NCBI RefSeq assembly: GCF_021568695.1
Contig: NZ_JAKGTI010000003.1
Location: 150,043-214,042 of the forward strand
DNA: 64,000 nucleotides
Reading direction: 5' to 3'
From: Maritalea mediterranea
GTDB lineage: Bacteria > Pseudomonadota > Alphaproteobacteria > Rhizobiales > Devosiaceae
This document shows positions 42,198-51,072 of the stretch, piece by piece (the stretch's first letter is position 1; each line of letters begins with the position of its first letter). Made by a program: the position numbers and the translations under genes. The notes under the pieces were generated by a model. It saw nothing but the letters and a program-made list of their open reading frames with translations, made no database searches and was not told where the DNA came from.

Positions 42198-42341
42198 CTT
42201 TCGCCCTTTCAGAAGGAAAGTTGGGTGGAACTTAGGTATTTTTGAGGTGTATTTCAATCTTTGGTTTGTGCTAATCGAAGGGGGTGCGCGCATAGGGCGC
42301 GTCATGTCCCTTTTTACTTAGCCCGATGAGGTCCCGATCAT

Positions 42342-42983
42342 ATGGCGCAAAACATTGCAAAACTCGACGAAATTATGGGCGCAGCCCCGGTTATTCCCGT
42401 AATTATTCTGGATGATGTGGAGGCGGCGATTCCTTTGGCGGAAGCGCTTGTGGCGGGTGGGCTGCCCGCGCTGGAGGTGACCTTGCGGACACCGAATGCC
42501 CTTAAAGTCGTTGAAAAAATGGCGACCGTTGAGGGCGCCTTTGTGGGCACAGGTACAGTGCGCACCAAGGCCGATATCGAAAAGAGCATCGAGGCGGGCG
42601 CCCAATTTATGGTGTCGCCCGGCGCGCCGCGCCAATTGCTTGAAGATGCAAAAAGTTTTGACGTGCCGCTATTGCCTGGCATCAGCACAGCGACCGAAGC
42701 CATGGCGGCGGCAGAGATGGGCTATCAGCGGCTAAAATTGTTCCCGGCTGAAGCCGTGGGCGGTGCGAAACTTTTGAAGAGCTTCGCTTCCCCGTTGCCG
42801 GATCTGAAATTCTGTCCGACAGGTGGTGTGAGCGTGCAAAATGCACGGGAGTATCTGGCCCTGCCAAATGTAATTTGTGTCGGCGGCTCCTGGGTGGTGC
42901 CTGGCGATGTGATTGAAGCGGGTGATTTCGATCATATTCGAAATTTGGCCGCCACAGCGGCGCGGTTGACCGAAACTGCATGA
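42342..42983 (+). CDS. eda: KDPG/KHG aldolase
   Basis: This 213-aa class I aldolase cleaves 2-keto-3-deoxy-6-phosphogluconate to pyruvate and glyceraldehyde-3-phosphate in the Entner-Doudoroff pathway. It has the catalytic Glu in LEVTLRTP (about residue 46) and the Schiff-base Lys in RLKLFPAE (K~132), plus GTGTV, VSPG, LPGIST and PTGGVS phosphate-binding loops. Its TGA overlaps the modA ATG (ATGA). No edd, zwf or pgl is nearby, so the Entner-Doudoroff partner genes lie elsewhere. Confidence 0.95.
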   Translation: MAQNIAKLDEIMGAAPVIPVIILDDVEAAIPLAEALVAGGLPALEVTLRTPNALKVVEKMATVEGAFVGTGTVRTKADIEKSIEAGAQFMVSPGAPRQLLEDAKSFDVPLLPGISTATEAMAAAEMGYQRLKLFPAEAVGGAKLLKSFASPLPDLKFCPTGGVSVQNAREYLALPNVICVGGSWVVPGDVIEAGDFDHIRNLAATAARLTETA

Positions 42984-43705
42984 TCGGGCGCGCCATTCGC
43001 TTTTGTGCTCTTTTGCTGGCCGCGCTGTTTTATGCGGGATCGGCATGGGCTGAAACCCGCATTTTTGTCGCCTCCAGCCTGGTGGATTTGGCGCAAGAGG
43101 TGAAAGCAGCGGCGCAGCTTGATGTGAAAATTGTGGCGGGCGGCTCGTCGACCCTTGCCCGCCAAATTCGTGCCGGGGCGCCGGCAAGTCTGTATATTTC
43201 GGCCAATGAACAGTGGGCGCAACGGGTCGCGGGTCAGCGCGATCTGTTGCCTTTATTCGGCAATAGGTTGGTGCTCGTGGGGCATCAGCCCGGCCCAGTT
43301 GACATAGCGGCGCTGCCGCAAGTGCTTGGGGATCAAAGGCTAGCGCTCGCAGATCCGCGTCATGTGCCTGCCGGGCTTTATGCCAAAGCCGCTTTGCAAC
43401 ATCTGGGGCTTTGGGCAGCGCTGACAAATCGTTTAGCGGCGGCGCAGAATGTGCGTGGGGCAGCGCGGTTTGTGCAAAGCGGCGCGGCGCCCTATGGCGT
43501 GATCTATGGCTCCGATGCGAAGGCATTGGACATGTCTATTGCTTATGAATTTCCCGCCGACATGCACCCGCCGGTTCGCTATTGGGCGGTGCGGTTGCGC
43601 GAGAATGATCCTGCGGTTGAGGCGTTTTTGGCCTTTATGAATAGCGCCGAAGGTCATAAGCTGCTGCGTGACTATGGGTTTCAACCGATTGAGCGCGCGC
43701 AGTGA
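42980..43705 (+). CDS. modA: Molybdate ABC transporter binding protein
   Basis: This 241-aa periplasmic protein has a signal peptide (ALLLAALFYAGSAWA region, cleaved after about residue 27). ModA blocks are IFVASSLVDLAQEV (the Ser binding the oxyanion), VAGGSSTLARQIRAGAPASLYISANEQWA, DPRHVPAGLYAKAALQHLG and GVIYGSDAKA. It should bind molybdate, perhaps tungstate. The ATG overlaps the eda stop, and its own stop overlaps the modB GTG, so eda-modA-modB-modC are translationally coupled. Confidence 0.94.
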   Translation: MIGRAIRFCALLLAALFYAGSAWAETRIFVASSLVDLAQEVKAAAQLDVKIVAGGSSTLARQIRAGAPASLYISANEQWAQRVAGQRDLLPLFGNRLVLVGHQPGPVDIAALPQVLGDQRLALADPRHVPAGLYAKAALQHLGLWAALTNRLAAAQNVRGAARFVQSGAAPYGVIYGSDAKALDMSIAYEFPADMHPPVRYWAVRLRENDPAVEAFLAFMNSAEGHKLLRDYGFQPIERAQ

Positions 43706-44400
43706 CTGCTTTTCTCACCATTATCGGCTTATCGCTCAAAGTGGCGTTTTTCGCGCTGTTGTGGGCGCTGCCGCTTGGCTTTGTGCTCGGCTATGTGCTG
43801 GCCACCAAGTGTTTTTGGGGGCGTCGGCTTTTATCCGTTGTGGTGATGATGCCTTTGGTGATGCCGCCGGTGGTGACCGGGCTGGTGCTGCTCTATCTGT
43901 TTGGGCCCAAGGGGATGATTGGCGGTCTGTTGGCGCCGTTGGGCATCAGCTTTGCCTTTAACGCCGCGGGGGCGGCGCTGGCCGCAGGGTTGGTGGCATT
44001 GCCGCTAATTGTGCGGCCAATCCGGTTGAGTTTTGAACATGTGTCAAGAGACTTGGACGAAGCACTGGCGGTCGCGGGCCTGACGCCCTGGCAACGTTTT
44101 AAAATGCTTTACGCACCGAGCGCCCTGCCCGGTGTGGTGGCCGGGGGCGTTTTGGGTTTTGCCAAAGCAATGGGCGAATTTGGCGCCACCATCACGTTTG
44201 TCGCCAATATTCCGGGCGAGACCCAGACCATTTCGCTGGCCATTCATGCGGCATTGCAGGCCTTTGATCAGGGCGATCTGGTGGTGTGGCTGTGCGTGGC
44301 TTCGCTGGCCATTTCCGGGTTGGCGATCTGGGGCTCAGAATTTTTGCTGTCATGGCTTGAAAAACGGCTGACCGGGCGGCGGGCGGTGCGCCATGTTTAA
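43702..44400 (+). CDS. modB: Molybdate ABC transporter permease
   Basis: This 232-aa permease has about five to six helices and the ABC contact loop EALAVAGLTPWQRFKMLYAPSALPGVVAGGVLGFAKAMGEFGAT, whose EAA-G core is typical for ModB. PLVMPPVVTGLVLLYLFG lies in the substrate path region. The start codon is GTG within the modA stop (GTGA). It ends 8 nt inside modC. Confidence 0.95.
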   Translation: MTAFLTIIGLSLKVAFFALLWALPLGFVLGYVLATKCFWGRRLLSVVVMMPLVMPPVVTGLVLLYLFGPKGMIGGLLAPLGISFAFNAAGAALAAGLVALPLIVRPIRLSFEHVSRDLDEALAVAGLTPWQRFKMLYAPSALPGVVAGGVLGFAKAMGEFGATITFVANIPGETQTISLAIHAALQAFDQGDLVVWLCVASLAISGLAIWGSEFLLSWLEKRLTGRRAVRHV

Positions 44401-45409
44401 GATTGACTTGCAATTTGAGCGTGGGGCGCGGCAATTCGATTTTCAATTCAAAATGGCGGGCGGAGTGACAGCGCTGGTCGGGCCGTCCGGTGCGGGCAAG
44501 ACCTCTTTGTTGCGGGCGATTGCCGGTTTGGAACCGAGCGGCGGTCAGATTGAGTTGGACGGTAACATTTTTGCAGGACGCGGCAAGGCCAATGCGCCGC
44601 ACAAACGACATTTGGCGATGGTGTTTCAGGAACCGCGGCTGCTTGATCATTTAACGGTGGAAGAAAACATTCGGCTGGGGCGCAAGGGCATGCATATGCC
44701 CCTGGTGCACCGATTGGGAATCGCTGATTTGCTGGCCCGGCCGCCGCGCGACTTGTCGGGCGGGGAAAAACAACGGGTGATGCTCGCGCGCGCACTTTTT
44801 GGTCGACCGCGGGCGTTGCTGCTGGATGAGCCCCTGTCGGCGCTGGACCCGAAGCGGCGCGAAGCGATGATGATTTTCTTACGGGATGTGTTTGCCGATC
44901 TTGAGGTGCCGGTCCTTTACGTTACCCACGCGATGGAGGAGGCGGCACGACTGGCCGATCAGATTGCGGTCATCGAGCGGGGGCGCATTGTGACCCACGG
45001 GCCGACGCAGGAAATTCTGGCCCTGCGCACCGACGCGCATTTATTGAGCCGCGTGAAGGGCCATGTGGCGGCGCTGGATGAGCATTATAGGTTGGCACGA
45101 GTCAATATTGGCGGCCAGATGCTAGAGGTGGCTGATCGCGGCCTCACCATCGGTCGGCTGGTGCAGCTCAATATCTGGGCGCGAGACGTGATGCTGGCCA
45201 AAACCCGGCTTGAAGGGATCAGCGCCCGTAACCAATTGGCAGGCACCATTCAGCGGCTCGAGGCGATTGACCCTGCCACCACCGATGTGTTTGTGCGTGT
45301 CGGTGAGGCGCAAATAAGGGCGCGCGTGATGGCCAAAACCGTGGCCGATTTGGTGCTGGCGCCGGGTACAGATATTTATGTGATTATCAAAGCGGCATCG
45401 ATTGAATAG
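44393..45409 (+). CDS. modC: Molybdate ABC transporter ATPase
   Basis: This 338-aa ATPase has Walker A GPSGAGKTS (about residues 28-36), the ABC signature LSGGEKQRV (~122-130), Walker B ALLLDEPLSALD (~141-152), and a C-terminal TOBE/MOP domain from about residue 275 (SARNQLAGTIQRLEAIDPATTDVFVRVGEAQIRARV) that senses the oxyanion. It energises ModAB. Its last 23 nt overlap the convergent DUF6886-like gene. Confidence 0.96.
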   Translation: MFKIDLQFERGARQFDFQFKMAGGVTALVGPSGAGKTSLLRAIAGLEPSGGQIELDGNIFAGRGKANAPHKRHLAMVFQEPRLLDHLTVEENIRLGRKGMHMPLVHRLGIADLLARPPRDLSGGEKQRVMLARALFGRPRALLLDEPLSALDPKRREAMMIFLRDVFADLEVPVLYVTHAMEEAARLADQIAVIERGRIVTHGPTQEILALRTDAHLLSRVKGHVAALDEHYRLARVNIGGQMLEVADRGLTIGRLVQLNIWARDVMLAKTRLEGISARNQLAGTIQRLEAIDPATTDVFVRVGEAQIRARVMAKTVADLVLAPGTDIYVIIKAASIE

Positions 45410-45914
45410 GAGCTGCGTTGCGCAGCCGGATCATGGAATAGGCCAGACTTGTACCCAGTACCTTATCGCGCAGGGGCAAAAGCTGAGATGTGGTGCTGAG
45501 CTTCGTGTTTAGTCTGTTAAAATCAAGTTCGTCTGGTTTCAGTTCATACATCTGCAAGGGGCGCTGTGCTGTCCGGCTGGTCATGTAGCCCGCATTTTCA
45601 TCTTGCACTTTGAAATCCTTTGGCGCGAACTGATAAATATAGAGCGGCGTGCGGGCGCAAATGTCGCGCCATTTCTCTTCAATGGTGATGTGGGTTTCAG
45701 CGCCATCCAGCAAGGCCTTGTCCTGCGCGGTGGTGGCGCTGTTGGCCCACAGGCAAATGCGCGGACAGTCGCGTGGAAACAAATAGTTTTGCAGCCTTTT
45801 GCCCAGAATGGCCCACACTTTGTCGGTGCCATCATTGGCCGGGCGCGGCTGAAAGCAGTCTATATGCGGTGTTTCGCTGGCATGGTAGAGCGCAGTTGGC
45901 TCGATCCAGTTCAA
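45387..45914 (-). CDS. DUF6886-like protein
   Basis: This 175-aa soluble protein begins ALYHASETPHIDCFQPRP and continues with VWAILGKRLQNYLFPRDCPRICLW, matching my recollection of the DUF6886 pattern (YHFSEDPxIxxFxPR...VWAI...YLFPRDCPR). Function is unknown; the N-terminus recalls ADP-ribosyl-transfer-like folds, but I cannot support that. The start is a TTG whose last two bases fall in the stop of the upstream TRIC-like gene (TTGA), indicating coupling. It overlaps the convergent modC by 23 nt. Confidence 0.7.
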   Translation of the reverse strand: MNWIEPTALYHASETPHIDCFQPRPANDGTDKVWAILGKRLQNYLFPRDCPRICLWANSATTAQDKALLDGAETHITIEEKWRDICARTPLYIYQFAPKDFKVQDENAGYMTSRTAQRPLQMYELKPDELDFNRLNTKLSTTSQLLPLRDKVLGTSLAYSMIRLRNAAPIQSMPL

Positions 45915-46537
45915 TATTCCCGCCCCTCGCGTGGCTTATAGCGCGGCAATTGCCACTGCCAGATGATGGCGCCGCCGCGGGCGATCAGGCCGAGGGCGGT
46001 GCCGGCGCTGGCGGCATAGAGCGGCGGCACGCCCAGATAGGTGAGGCCCAGATAGGCGAAAGCGGCAATCAGGGCCGCAGTGGCGTAAAGCTCTTCTTGC
46101 AGGATCAGCACATTTTCGTCGCTCACCACATCGCGGATCATGCCGCCAAAGGTGGCGGTCATCACGCCCATGGCGGCGGCCACGAAAAAACCGGCGCCAT
46201 TTTGGGTGGCGATATGGGCGCCCATCACCCCATAGGCCGCCAAGCCCATCGCATCGAGCCAGAGCAAGGCGATATAGCGGCGTTGGATCAGGTGCGAGGC
46301 GAAAAAGGCGATGATGGCGATGGCAAAGCAGGTGACCAGATAGGTTTGGTCCACGGTCCAAAAGACGGTGCGTCCCAAAATGAGGTCCCGCAAGGTGCCG
46401 CCGCCCACGCCGGTGAGGGTGGCCAGCAGCGCAAAGCCGATCAGATCCATTTGTTTGCGCGAGGCGACGAGGGCACCGGTGGTGGCAAAAACCGCTACGC
46501 CGAGCAAATCAAGAATGTAAAGGGGCGTAGACAACAT
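45911..46537 (-). CDS. UPF0126/TRIC-like channel family protein (YicG-like)
   Basis: This 208-aa membrane protein has about seven helices made of two repeats. The repeats show the UPF0126 signatures GVAVFATTGALVASRKQMDLIGFALLATLTGVGGGTLRDLILGR and GLAAYGVMGAHIATQNGAGFFVAAAMGVMTATFGGMIRDVV, each with the Gly-Gly-x-x-R-D segment. Bacterial members are structurally related to TRIC trimeric cation channels; some are implicated in glycine uptake. The ATG at 46537 follows GGAGAG; the frame is open for 11 more codons. Its stop overlaps the DUF6886-like start. Confidence 0.88.
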   Translation of the reverse strand: MLSTPLYILDLLGVAVFATTGALVASRKQMDLIGFALLATLTGVGGGTLRDLILGRTVFWTVDQTYLVTCFAIAIIAFFASHLIQRRYIALLWLDAMGLAAYGVMGAHIATQNGAGFFVAAAMGVMTATFGGMIRDVVSDENVLILQEELYATAALIAAFAYLGLTYLGVPPLYAASAGTALGLIARGGAIIWQWQLPRYKPREGREY

Positions 46538-46585
46538 AGGCGCTCTCCAATTGGAGTTTGAGAGAACCAAATGTTACGGCACTTG

Positions 46586-47005
46586 TCAAAACAGATCGTT
46601 GATTTTGGCGAGCAGTTTTTTCAGCTTTTTGGCTTTGTGGTCACTTAGCTCCGCAGTGAAATCCTTATCGAGCGCCTTTAGCCGCGAGTGGATCTGACTG
46701 AGCAGCTCAAGCCCGGTGACAGAGAGGAATAAATGGATGGTGCCGTCGATCTCGTCGGTCTGGCTTTCCAGCATTTGTGTGCCATCAAGCCGATCGATCA
46801 GGGCGTTGAATTGTTCAGGCGGCAGGTTGAGCCCTTCGCGCATCTCCTCCAGGGTGACGCGGGACCTGTCGGCCAGCCAAAACAGCACGGCATCATCACC
46901 AATTTGCAGACCCTTGTCGCGCAATGGCGCCAGCGATTCCTGGCGGGCGATGGCCCCCAGCTGCATCAATTGATAGCTCAATGTTTTTTCAAATTTTAGC
47001 GCCAT
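46586..47005 (-). CDS. Uncharacterised winged-helix-like (MarR-like) protein
   Basis: This 139-aa protein is all-alpha/beta in appearance, with DDAVLFWLADRSRVTLEEMREGLNLPPEQFNALIDRLDGTQMLE (residues ~37-80) reading like a MarR-type winged helix and a long C-terminal helix rich in Lys (HKAKKLKKLLAKINDLF). I do not recognise a specific family. Its basic HTH-like residues are fewer than in a standard MarR, so DNA binding is uncertain. It is 48 nt upstream of the UPF0126 gene on the same strand. Confidence 0.65.
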   Translation of the reverse strand: MALKFEKTLSYQLMQLGAIARQESLAPLRDKGLQIGDDAVLFWLADRSRVTLEEMREGLNLPPEQFNALIDRLDGTQMLESQTDEIDGTIHLFLSVTGLELLSQIHSRLKALDKDFTAELSDHKAKKLKKLLAKINDLF

Positions 47006-47155
47006 GGATTATTTTTAGCGCATGGGCGGGCCGCTGGAAACCGCACAGCACGAATATCGTTAATAGGTCATTTTAAAAGGCTTAATATTTTCAAAAGTTT
47101 AGCTCGCATTCGGCCTCGGATTTATCCCTTGGCGGCGGACGGCAAATCACGATAT

Positions 47156-47168
47156 GTAATGTTATTAC
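47156..47168. promoter_or_regulatory. Inverted repeat upstream of the ZevA-ZevB fusion (Zur-like?)
   Basis: GTAAT-GTT-ATTAC is a perfect dyad 55 nt before the ATG. It resembles the A/T-rich cores of alphaproteobacterial Zur boxes (TGTTATxxxATAACA type) but is too short to assign. Zinc control would fit the gene it precedes. Confidence 0.35.
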
Positions 47169-47222
47169 CGAATTCTGCCGCATTTGCCGGGCAAAAGCAG
47201 GGCAACAATTTGTTGGGGGTCC

Positions 47223-48854
47223 ATGACTTATTTTCGATCAATGTGGCGCGGCCTGATGCGTGCCCTTTGCGCATTTGCCCTTGTTTTGCTGGTGCTGGTG
47301 CATAGCGCTCTTGCCCACCCGCATATTTTTGCCGATGCGCAAGTGGATGTGTTGTTCAATGAGCAGGGCGAGATTGCCGGGGTGCGGCAAAGTTGGAATT
47401 TTGACGCGCTTTATTCCGCCTGGGCGGTGCAAGGGCTCGACACGAACGGCGATGGCGAAGTGACGCCTGAAGAGCTGCAGCCGCTGGCGGACGACAATAT
47501 GATCGGGCTGGCCGAATATAGCTACTACACTTTTGCAGGCGAGGGGCGCGGCACGGCAGAAATTGCGCGCGGACGCGATGCCCGCATGGTGTTTGATGGC
47601 ACCAATCTGATCCTTTCCTTTACGCTGGATTTTACGGTGCCGCAGCCCGTGCGCCAGGCCTTTGAAATTGAAGTGGGTGACCCCGAATATTATGTGGCCT
47701 TTACTTTTGCCGAGGAAGATGCGGCAAAGTTGGTCGGCGCGCCAGAAGGGTGCAGTTTGGAAGTGAATGGGCCGCGTCCGATTGATCCGAAATTGGAAGA
47801 AGAATTGTTTGCCCTTGGGCCAGACGTGCTGCAATTGCCGCCGCATTTGGCGGAAGCGGCGAAAAATTTGGCCAATGTGCTGGTGGTGCGCTGTGATGGT
47901 GAGGAAGCTGACGCGGCGCCTGCGGCCTCCAACGTCGGGCGCCGCGGTGGCAGCCCGTTTGTAGCGCCGCCACAAGAGCCGAATATGGGCGGATCGACCA
48001 CAGGCATACTGGGCTGGATCAACACACAGCAAAAAGCCTTCTATCAGGCGCTGACAGAAGCGCTGCAGTTTTTGAAAGAAGACTGGAATGGCTTTTGGGC
48101 GCTGGGCGGTTTGAGCTTTCTCTATGGTATTTTCCACGCTGCCGGGCCGGGGCACGGCAAGGTGGTGATTTCTTCTTACATGGTTGCGAGCGAGCGCGAA
48201 TTGCGGCAAGGCATTGTAATCAGCTTTGCGGCGGCGATGATGCAATCTGTGGTGGCGGTGGCCTTTGTGCTGGTGGCGGCCGGGCTGTTGCGGCTGACCA
48301 GTTTTGCCATGTCTGATGCGGCGCATTGGATGGCGGTTGGCTCTTATGCGCTGGTGATGCTGCTGGGTGTTTATCTGGTGTGGCGCAAGCTGGCCCCGCG
48401 CTTTGGTGGCAAGGCCCATGATCACCATCATCATCACGCACATGCGCTCGATCATGATCATGGTCATCCAGACCACGACCCTGAAACCTGCGATCATTGC
48501 AACCACGCGCCTGCGCCCAGCGCTTTTAAGGGGCGCGATTGGAAGGCACAGCTTGGGTTGGTGATGTCGGTGGGCTTGCGGCCCTGTTCCGGCGCGTTGG
48601 TGGTGCTGGCTTTTGCCCTCAGCCAGGATTTGCTGCCCGCTGGCATTGCGGCCACCTTCTTAATGGGGCTGGGCACGGCGATCACCGTGTCGGTGCTGGC
48701 CAGTCTTGCGGTTTACTTCAAGGATCTGGTGCGCGCGCAAGAGCAAAAGGGCGGCAAAATCTGGGGTGAAGTGCTCACCACCGCTGAGCTGGTGGGGGCC
48801 TTTACAGTATTTGGCTTTGGCACCATTCTGCTGATGAGCGCGCTTTGGGGCTAA
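47223..48854 (+). CDS. ZevA-ZevB fusion: DUF1007 plus NicO-type metal transporter
   Basis: This 543-aa protein joins two families usually encoded separately. Residues ~1-220 are a secreted DUF1007 domain (signal sequence ending ALAHPHIFADAQVDVLF; EF-hand-like LDTNGDGEVTPEEL). Residues ~270-543 are a NicO/RcnA-type membrane transporter (FLYGIFHAAGPGHGKVVISSYMVASE, VGLRPCSGALVVLAFAL). In between is a linker. A His/Asp-rich loop (HDHHHHHAHALDHDHGHPDHD) lies near residues 400-425 on the cytoplasmic side. In Haemophilus the separate proteins ZevA and ZevB take part in zinc uptake. Nickel or cobalt export is the other NicO role. The ATG at 47223 follows GGGGG. Confidence 0.85.
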   Translation: MTYFRSMWRGLMRALCAFALVLLVLVHSALAHPHIFADAQVDVLFNEQGEIAGVRQSWNFDALYSAWAVQGLDTNGDGEVTPEELQPLADDNMIGLAEYSYYTFAGEGRGTAEIARGRDARMVFDGTNLILSFTLDFTVPQPVRQAFEIEVGDPEYYVAFTFAEEDAAKLVGAPEGCSLEVNGPRPIDPKLEEELFALGPDVLQLPPHLAEAAKNLANVLVVRCDGEEADAAPAASNVGRRGGSPFVAPPQEPNMGGSTTGILGWINTQQKAFYQALTEALQFLKEDWNGFWALGGLSFLYGIFHAAGPGHGKVVISSYMVASERELRQGIVISFAAAMMQSVVAVAFVLVAAGLLRLTSFAMSDAAHWMAVGSYALVMLLGVYLVWRKLAPRFGGKAHDHHHHHAHALDHDHGHPDHDPETCDHCNHAPAPSAFKGRDWKAQLGLVMSVGLRPCSGALVVLAFALSQDLLPAGIAATFLMGLGTAITVSVLASLAVYFKDLVRAQEQKGGKIWGEVLTTAELVGAFTVFGFGTILLMSALWG

Positions 48855-48889
48855 AGTTCCTCATCGCCCAAACCGGGGAGGAGATGACG

Positions 48890-49678
48890 ATGACCACGAC
48901 CATTGGCCTTATTGGTGGTTCGGGCGCGCTGGGCGGCGCGCTTGCGACCGCCTTGTTGCAGCAGGAGCCATTTGCGGATCTGGATTTGTGGATCTCCAAC
49001 CGCAGTGGTGCGGCGCCCGAATTTGCATCCCATGACAATGTGTATGTGACCAGCGACAATCAGAAACTGGTCACGGCGTGTGATATTGTTTTTTTGAGCG
49101 TGCCGCCAGCCCAGTTTAAAAAATTGAAAATTGATGCACGCGACCGGCTGGTGATTTCGGTGATGGCGGGCATTACCATAGAGGATATCGCCGAGGCGAC
49201 AGGGGCATCCCGCATTGTACGGGCGATGAGCAGTCCCGCGGCGGCAAAGGGACTTGCCTATTCGCCCTGGGTGGCAACCGCCAAGGTGACATCGAAGGAT
49301 CGGGAAGCAGTGCGCAAAATCTTCAGTGCTGCGGGGATCACTGATGAGTTGGAAGAAGAATCGCATCTCAATCATTTCACGGCGATGACCGGGCCGGTGC
49401 CAGGCTTTGTGGCCTATTTTGCCCAATGCATGGTGGATCATGCGGTGAAGCAGGGCATTGCGCCGGAGATTGCTGAACGGGCGGTACGGCAGTTGTTTTT
49501 GGCCAGTGGTCAGTTTTTGGCCGATGAGACCGCGACGCCCGCCGAGCAGGTGCAAGCGATGGTGGATTATGCTGGCACCACCGCCGCCGGGCTGACCAAT
49601 ATGATCGAGTCTGACCTGTCCGATGCGATCAGCGAGGGGCTGCTGGCCGCGGCGCGCAAAGCAGAGCAGATGCGGTAG
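48890..49678 (+). CDS. Pyrroline-5-carboxylate reductase-like protein
   Basis: This 262-aa protein has an N-terminal Rossmann domain ([20 protein letters not shown]) and a C-terminal helical dimerisation domain ending in [19 protein letters not shown], as in P5C reductases. The central [26 protein letters not shown] and [11 protein letters not shown] blocks match. The usual GSGPAY motif reads [11 protein letters not shown], a variant, so a role in proline synthesis is plausible but a related imine or octopine-type substrate is possible. Of two close ATGs, 48890 has better spacing from GGGGAGGAG. It starts 35 nt after the transporter fusion. Confidence 0.85.
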   Translation: MTTTIGLIGGSGALGGALATALLQQEPFADLDLWISNRSGAAPEFASHDNVYVTSDNQKLVTACDIVFLSVPPAQFKKLKIDARDRLVISVMAGITIEDIAEATGASRIVRAMSSPAAAKGLAYSPWVATAKVTSKDREAVRKIFSAAGITDELEEESHLNHFTAMTGPVPGFVAYFAQCMVDHAVKQGIAPEIAERAVRQLFLASGQFLADETATPAEQVQAMVDYAGTTAAGLTNMIESDLSDAISEGLLAAARKAEQMR

Positions 49679-49686
49679 GGCAAGAG

Positions 49687-50043
49687 ATGGCCAAACACAA
49701 AATCTTTTCCATGAGCTTTAAAAGCGTTTATCCGCACTATGTGGCAAAGGCAGAGCGCAAGGGTCGCAGCAAGGCAGAAGTCGATCAGATTATTTGCTGG
49801 CTGACGGGATATAGCGAAACCGGTCTTGCCCATGCCCTTGATGCCGAGGTGAACTTTGAGGAGTTTTTCGATGAAGCGCCTGCGTTGAACGCCGATCGGC
49901 ATTTGATCAAAGGAGTCGTATGTGGCGTGCGGGTGGAAGAGATCGAGGACGCCCTCATGCGGGAAATTCGCTATTTGGATAAGCTTATCGACGAGCTGGC
50001 CAAAGGCAAGGCAATGGAAAAAATATTGCGCAAGGCTCCTTAG
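49687..50043 (+). CDS. DUF2200 domain protein
   Basis: This 118-aa soluble protein matches DUF2200: [30 protein letters not shown] near residues 14-43, then [54 protein letters not shown]. The fold resembles the MTH/YdeI-like small helical proteins, but function is unknown. It starts 8 nt after the P5C reductase-like stop, with AGAG upstream, so they share a transcript. Confidence 0.88.
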   Translation: MAKHKIFSMSFKSVYPHYVAKAERKGRSKAEVDQIICWLTGYSETGLAHALDAEVNFEEFFDEAPALNADRHLIKGVVCGVRVEEIEDALMREIRYLDKLIDELAKGKAMEKILRKAP

Positions 50044-50155
50044 CGTGGGCGCAGGGATTGGCATTAGCGCCATGGTCTCCTATGGTGCTGCAATCGATTT
50101 CATGGTGTTGACTCGCTTTAGAGTGTGGGTTGGACGCGCGTAACGGAGGTAAGTG

Positions 50156-51049
50156 ATGCGGATTTTATTTACAGGCGGTTCGGGTAAAGCGGGCAAACAT
50201 GTGGTGCCCTATTTGCTGGCGCAGGGGCATCGGGTGCTGAATGTAGATCGCGTGCCGCTCGAACATCCGGGGGTGGACAACCGGCTGGCGGACATCACGG
50301 ATGCCGGACAGATTTTTGATGTGATGCAAAGCTATGCTGGCTTTGATGAGTTGGACCCAGGCACCGGCGTGCCGAAATTTGACGCGGTGGTGCATTTTGC
50401 GGCTGTGCCGCGGATATTGTTGACCCCTGACAATGAATGTTATCGGGTGAACACCATCGGCACATATAATGTGATTGATGCGGCGGTTAAGGCCGGGGTG
50501 AAGAAAATCATTTTTGCGTCTTCTGAGACGACCTACGGGGTGTGTTTTGCCGATGGTGAGCGCAAGCCGGACTATCTGCCGGTGGATGAGGACCATCCGG
50601 TGGTGCCCGAGGACAGCTATGCCATGTCAAAAGTGGTGAATGAGGTCACGGCACGCAGCTTTCAATTGCGCAGCGGTGCGGATATTTATGGGCTACGGAT
50701 CAATAATGTGATCGAGCCGCATGAATATAAGCAGAATTTTCCCGCATATATGAAGGACCCGGCAACGCGGCGACGTAACTTTTTTGCCTATATTGATGCC
50801 CGTGATCTCGGGCATATGGTGGACCGGTGTTTGGCAACTGATGGGCTGGGCTTTGAGGTTTTCAATGTGGCGAATGAGGACCATTCGGTGGCCGAGAGCA
50901 CACCGGAATTAATCGACCGGTTCTATGAAGGCGTTCCTGTTGCCGAGATGGGTGAATATGAGACCTTTTACTCCATCGCCAAGGCAAAGAAATTGGTCGG
51001 CTTTGCGCCGAGACATGGATGGCGCGACGAACTGGGCGAAAAGGTTTAG
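50156..51049 (+). CDS. NAD-dependent epimerase/dehydratase family protein
   Basis: This 297-aa extended SDR has the Rossmann motif TGGSGKAGKHV at residues ~7-17 and the catalytic YAMSK (Tyr and Lys about residues 157-161) preceded by FASSETTYG. It resembles the uronate dehydrogenase/sugar epimerase group; KxxNxVEPHEY-like INNVIEPHEY is unusual, and the substrate is unclear. The ATG at 50156 follows GGAGGT; a GTG at 50153 is too close to it. The gene runs on its own, with a bidirectional terminator after it. Confidence 0.85.
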   Translation: MRILFTGGSGKAGKHVVPYLLAQGHRVLNVDRVPLEHPGVDNRLADITDAGQIFDVMQSYAGFDELDPGTGVPKFDAVVHFAAVPRILLTPDNECYRVNTIGTYNVIDAAVKAGVKKIIFASSETTYGVCFADGERKPDYLPVDEDHPVVPEDSYAMSKVVNEVTARSFQLRSGADIYGLRINNVIEPHEYKQNFPAYMKDPATRRRNFFAYIDARDLGHMVDRCLATDGLGFEVFNVANEDHSVAESTPELIDRFYEGVPVAEMGEYETFYSIAKAKKLVGFAPRHGWRDELGEKV

Positions 51050-51072
51050 CATCACGCGAATATGAATGGGGC

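Noticed and set aside
47006-47222. Possible cobalamin riboswitch before a NicO-type gene
   Set aside because: NicO genes can carry one, but the conserved B12-box sequence is not present in the 217-nt gap; only a short dyad is seen.
47238-48506. A 422-codon open frame antisense to the ZevA-ZevB fusion
   Set aside because: It is a shadow of a GC-biased gene; the plus frame has a signal peptide, family motifs and a proper ribosome site, while the minus frame has neither.
50045-50143. A 32-codon GTG-started frame between DUF2200 and the epimerase
   Set aside because: No ribosome site, mixed composition, and better explained as spacer with the epimerase Shine-Dalgarno at its end.
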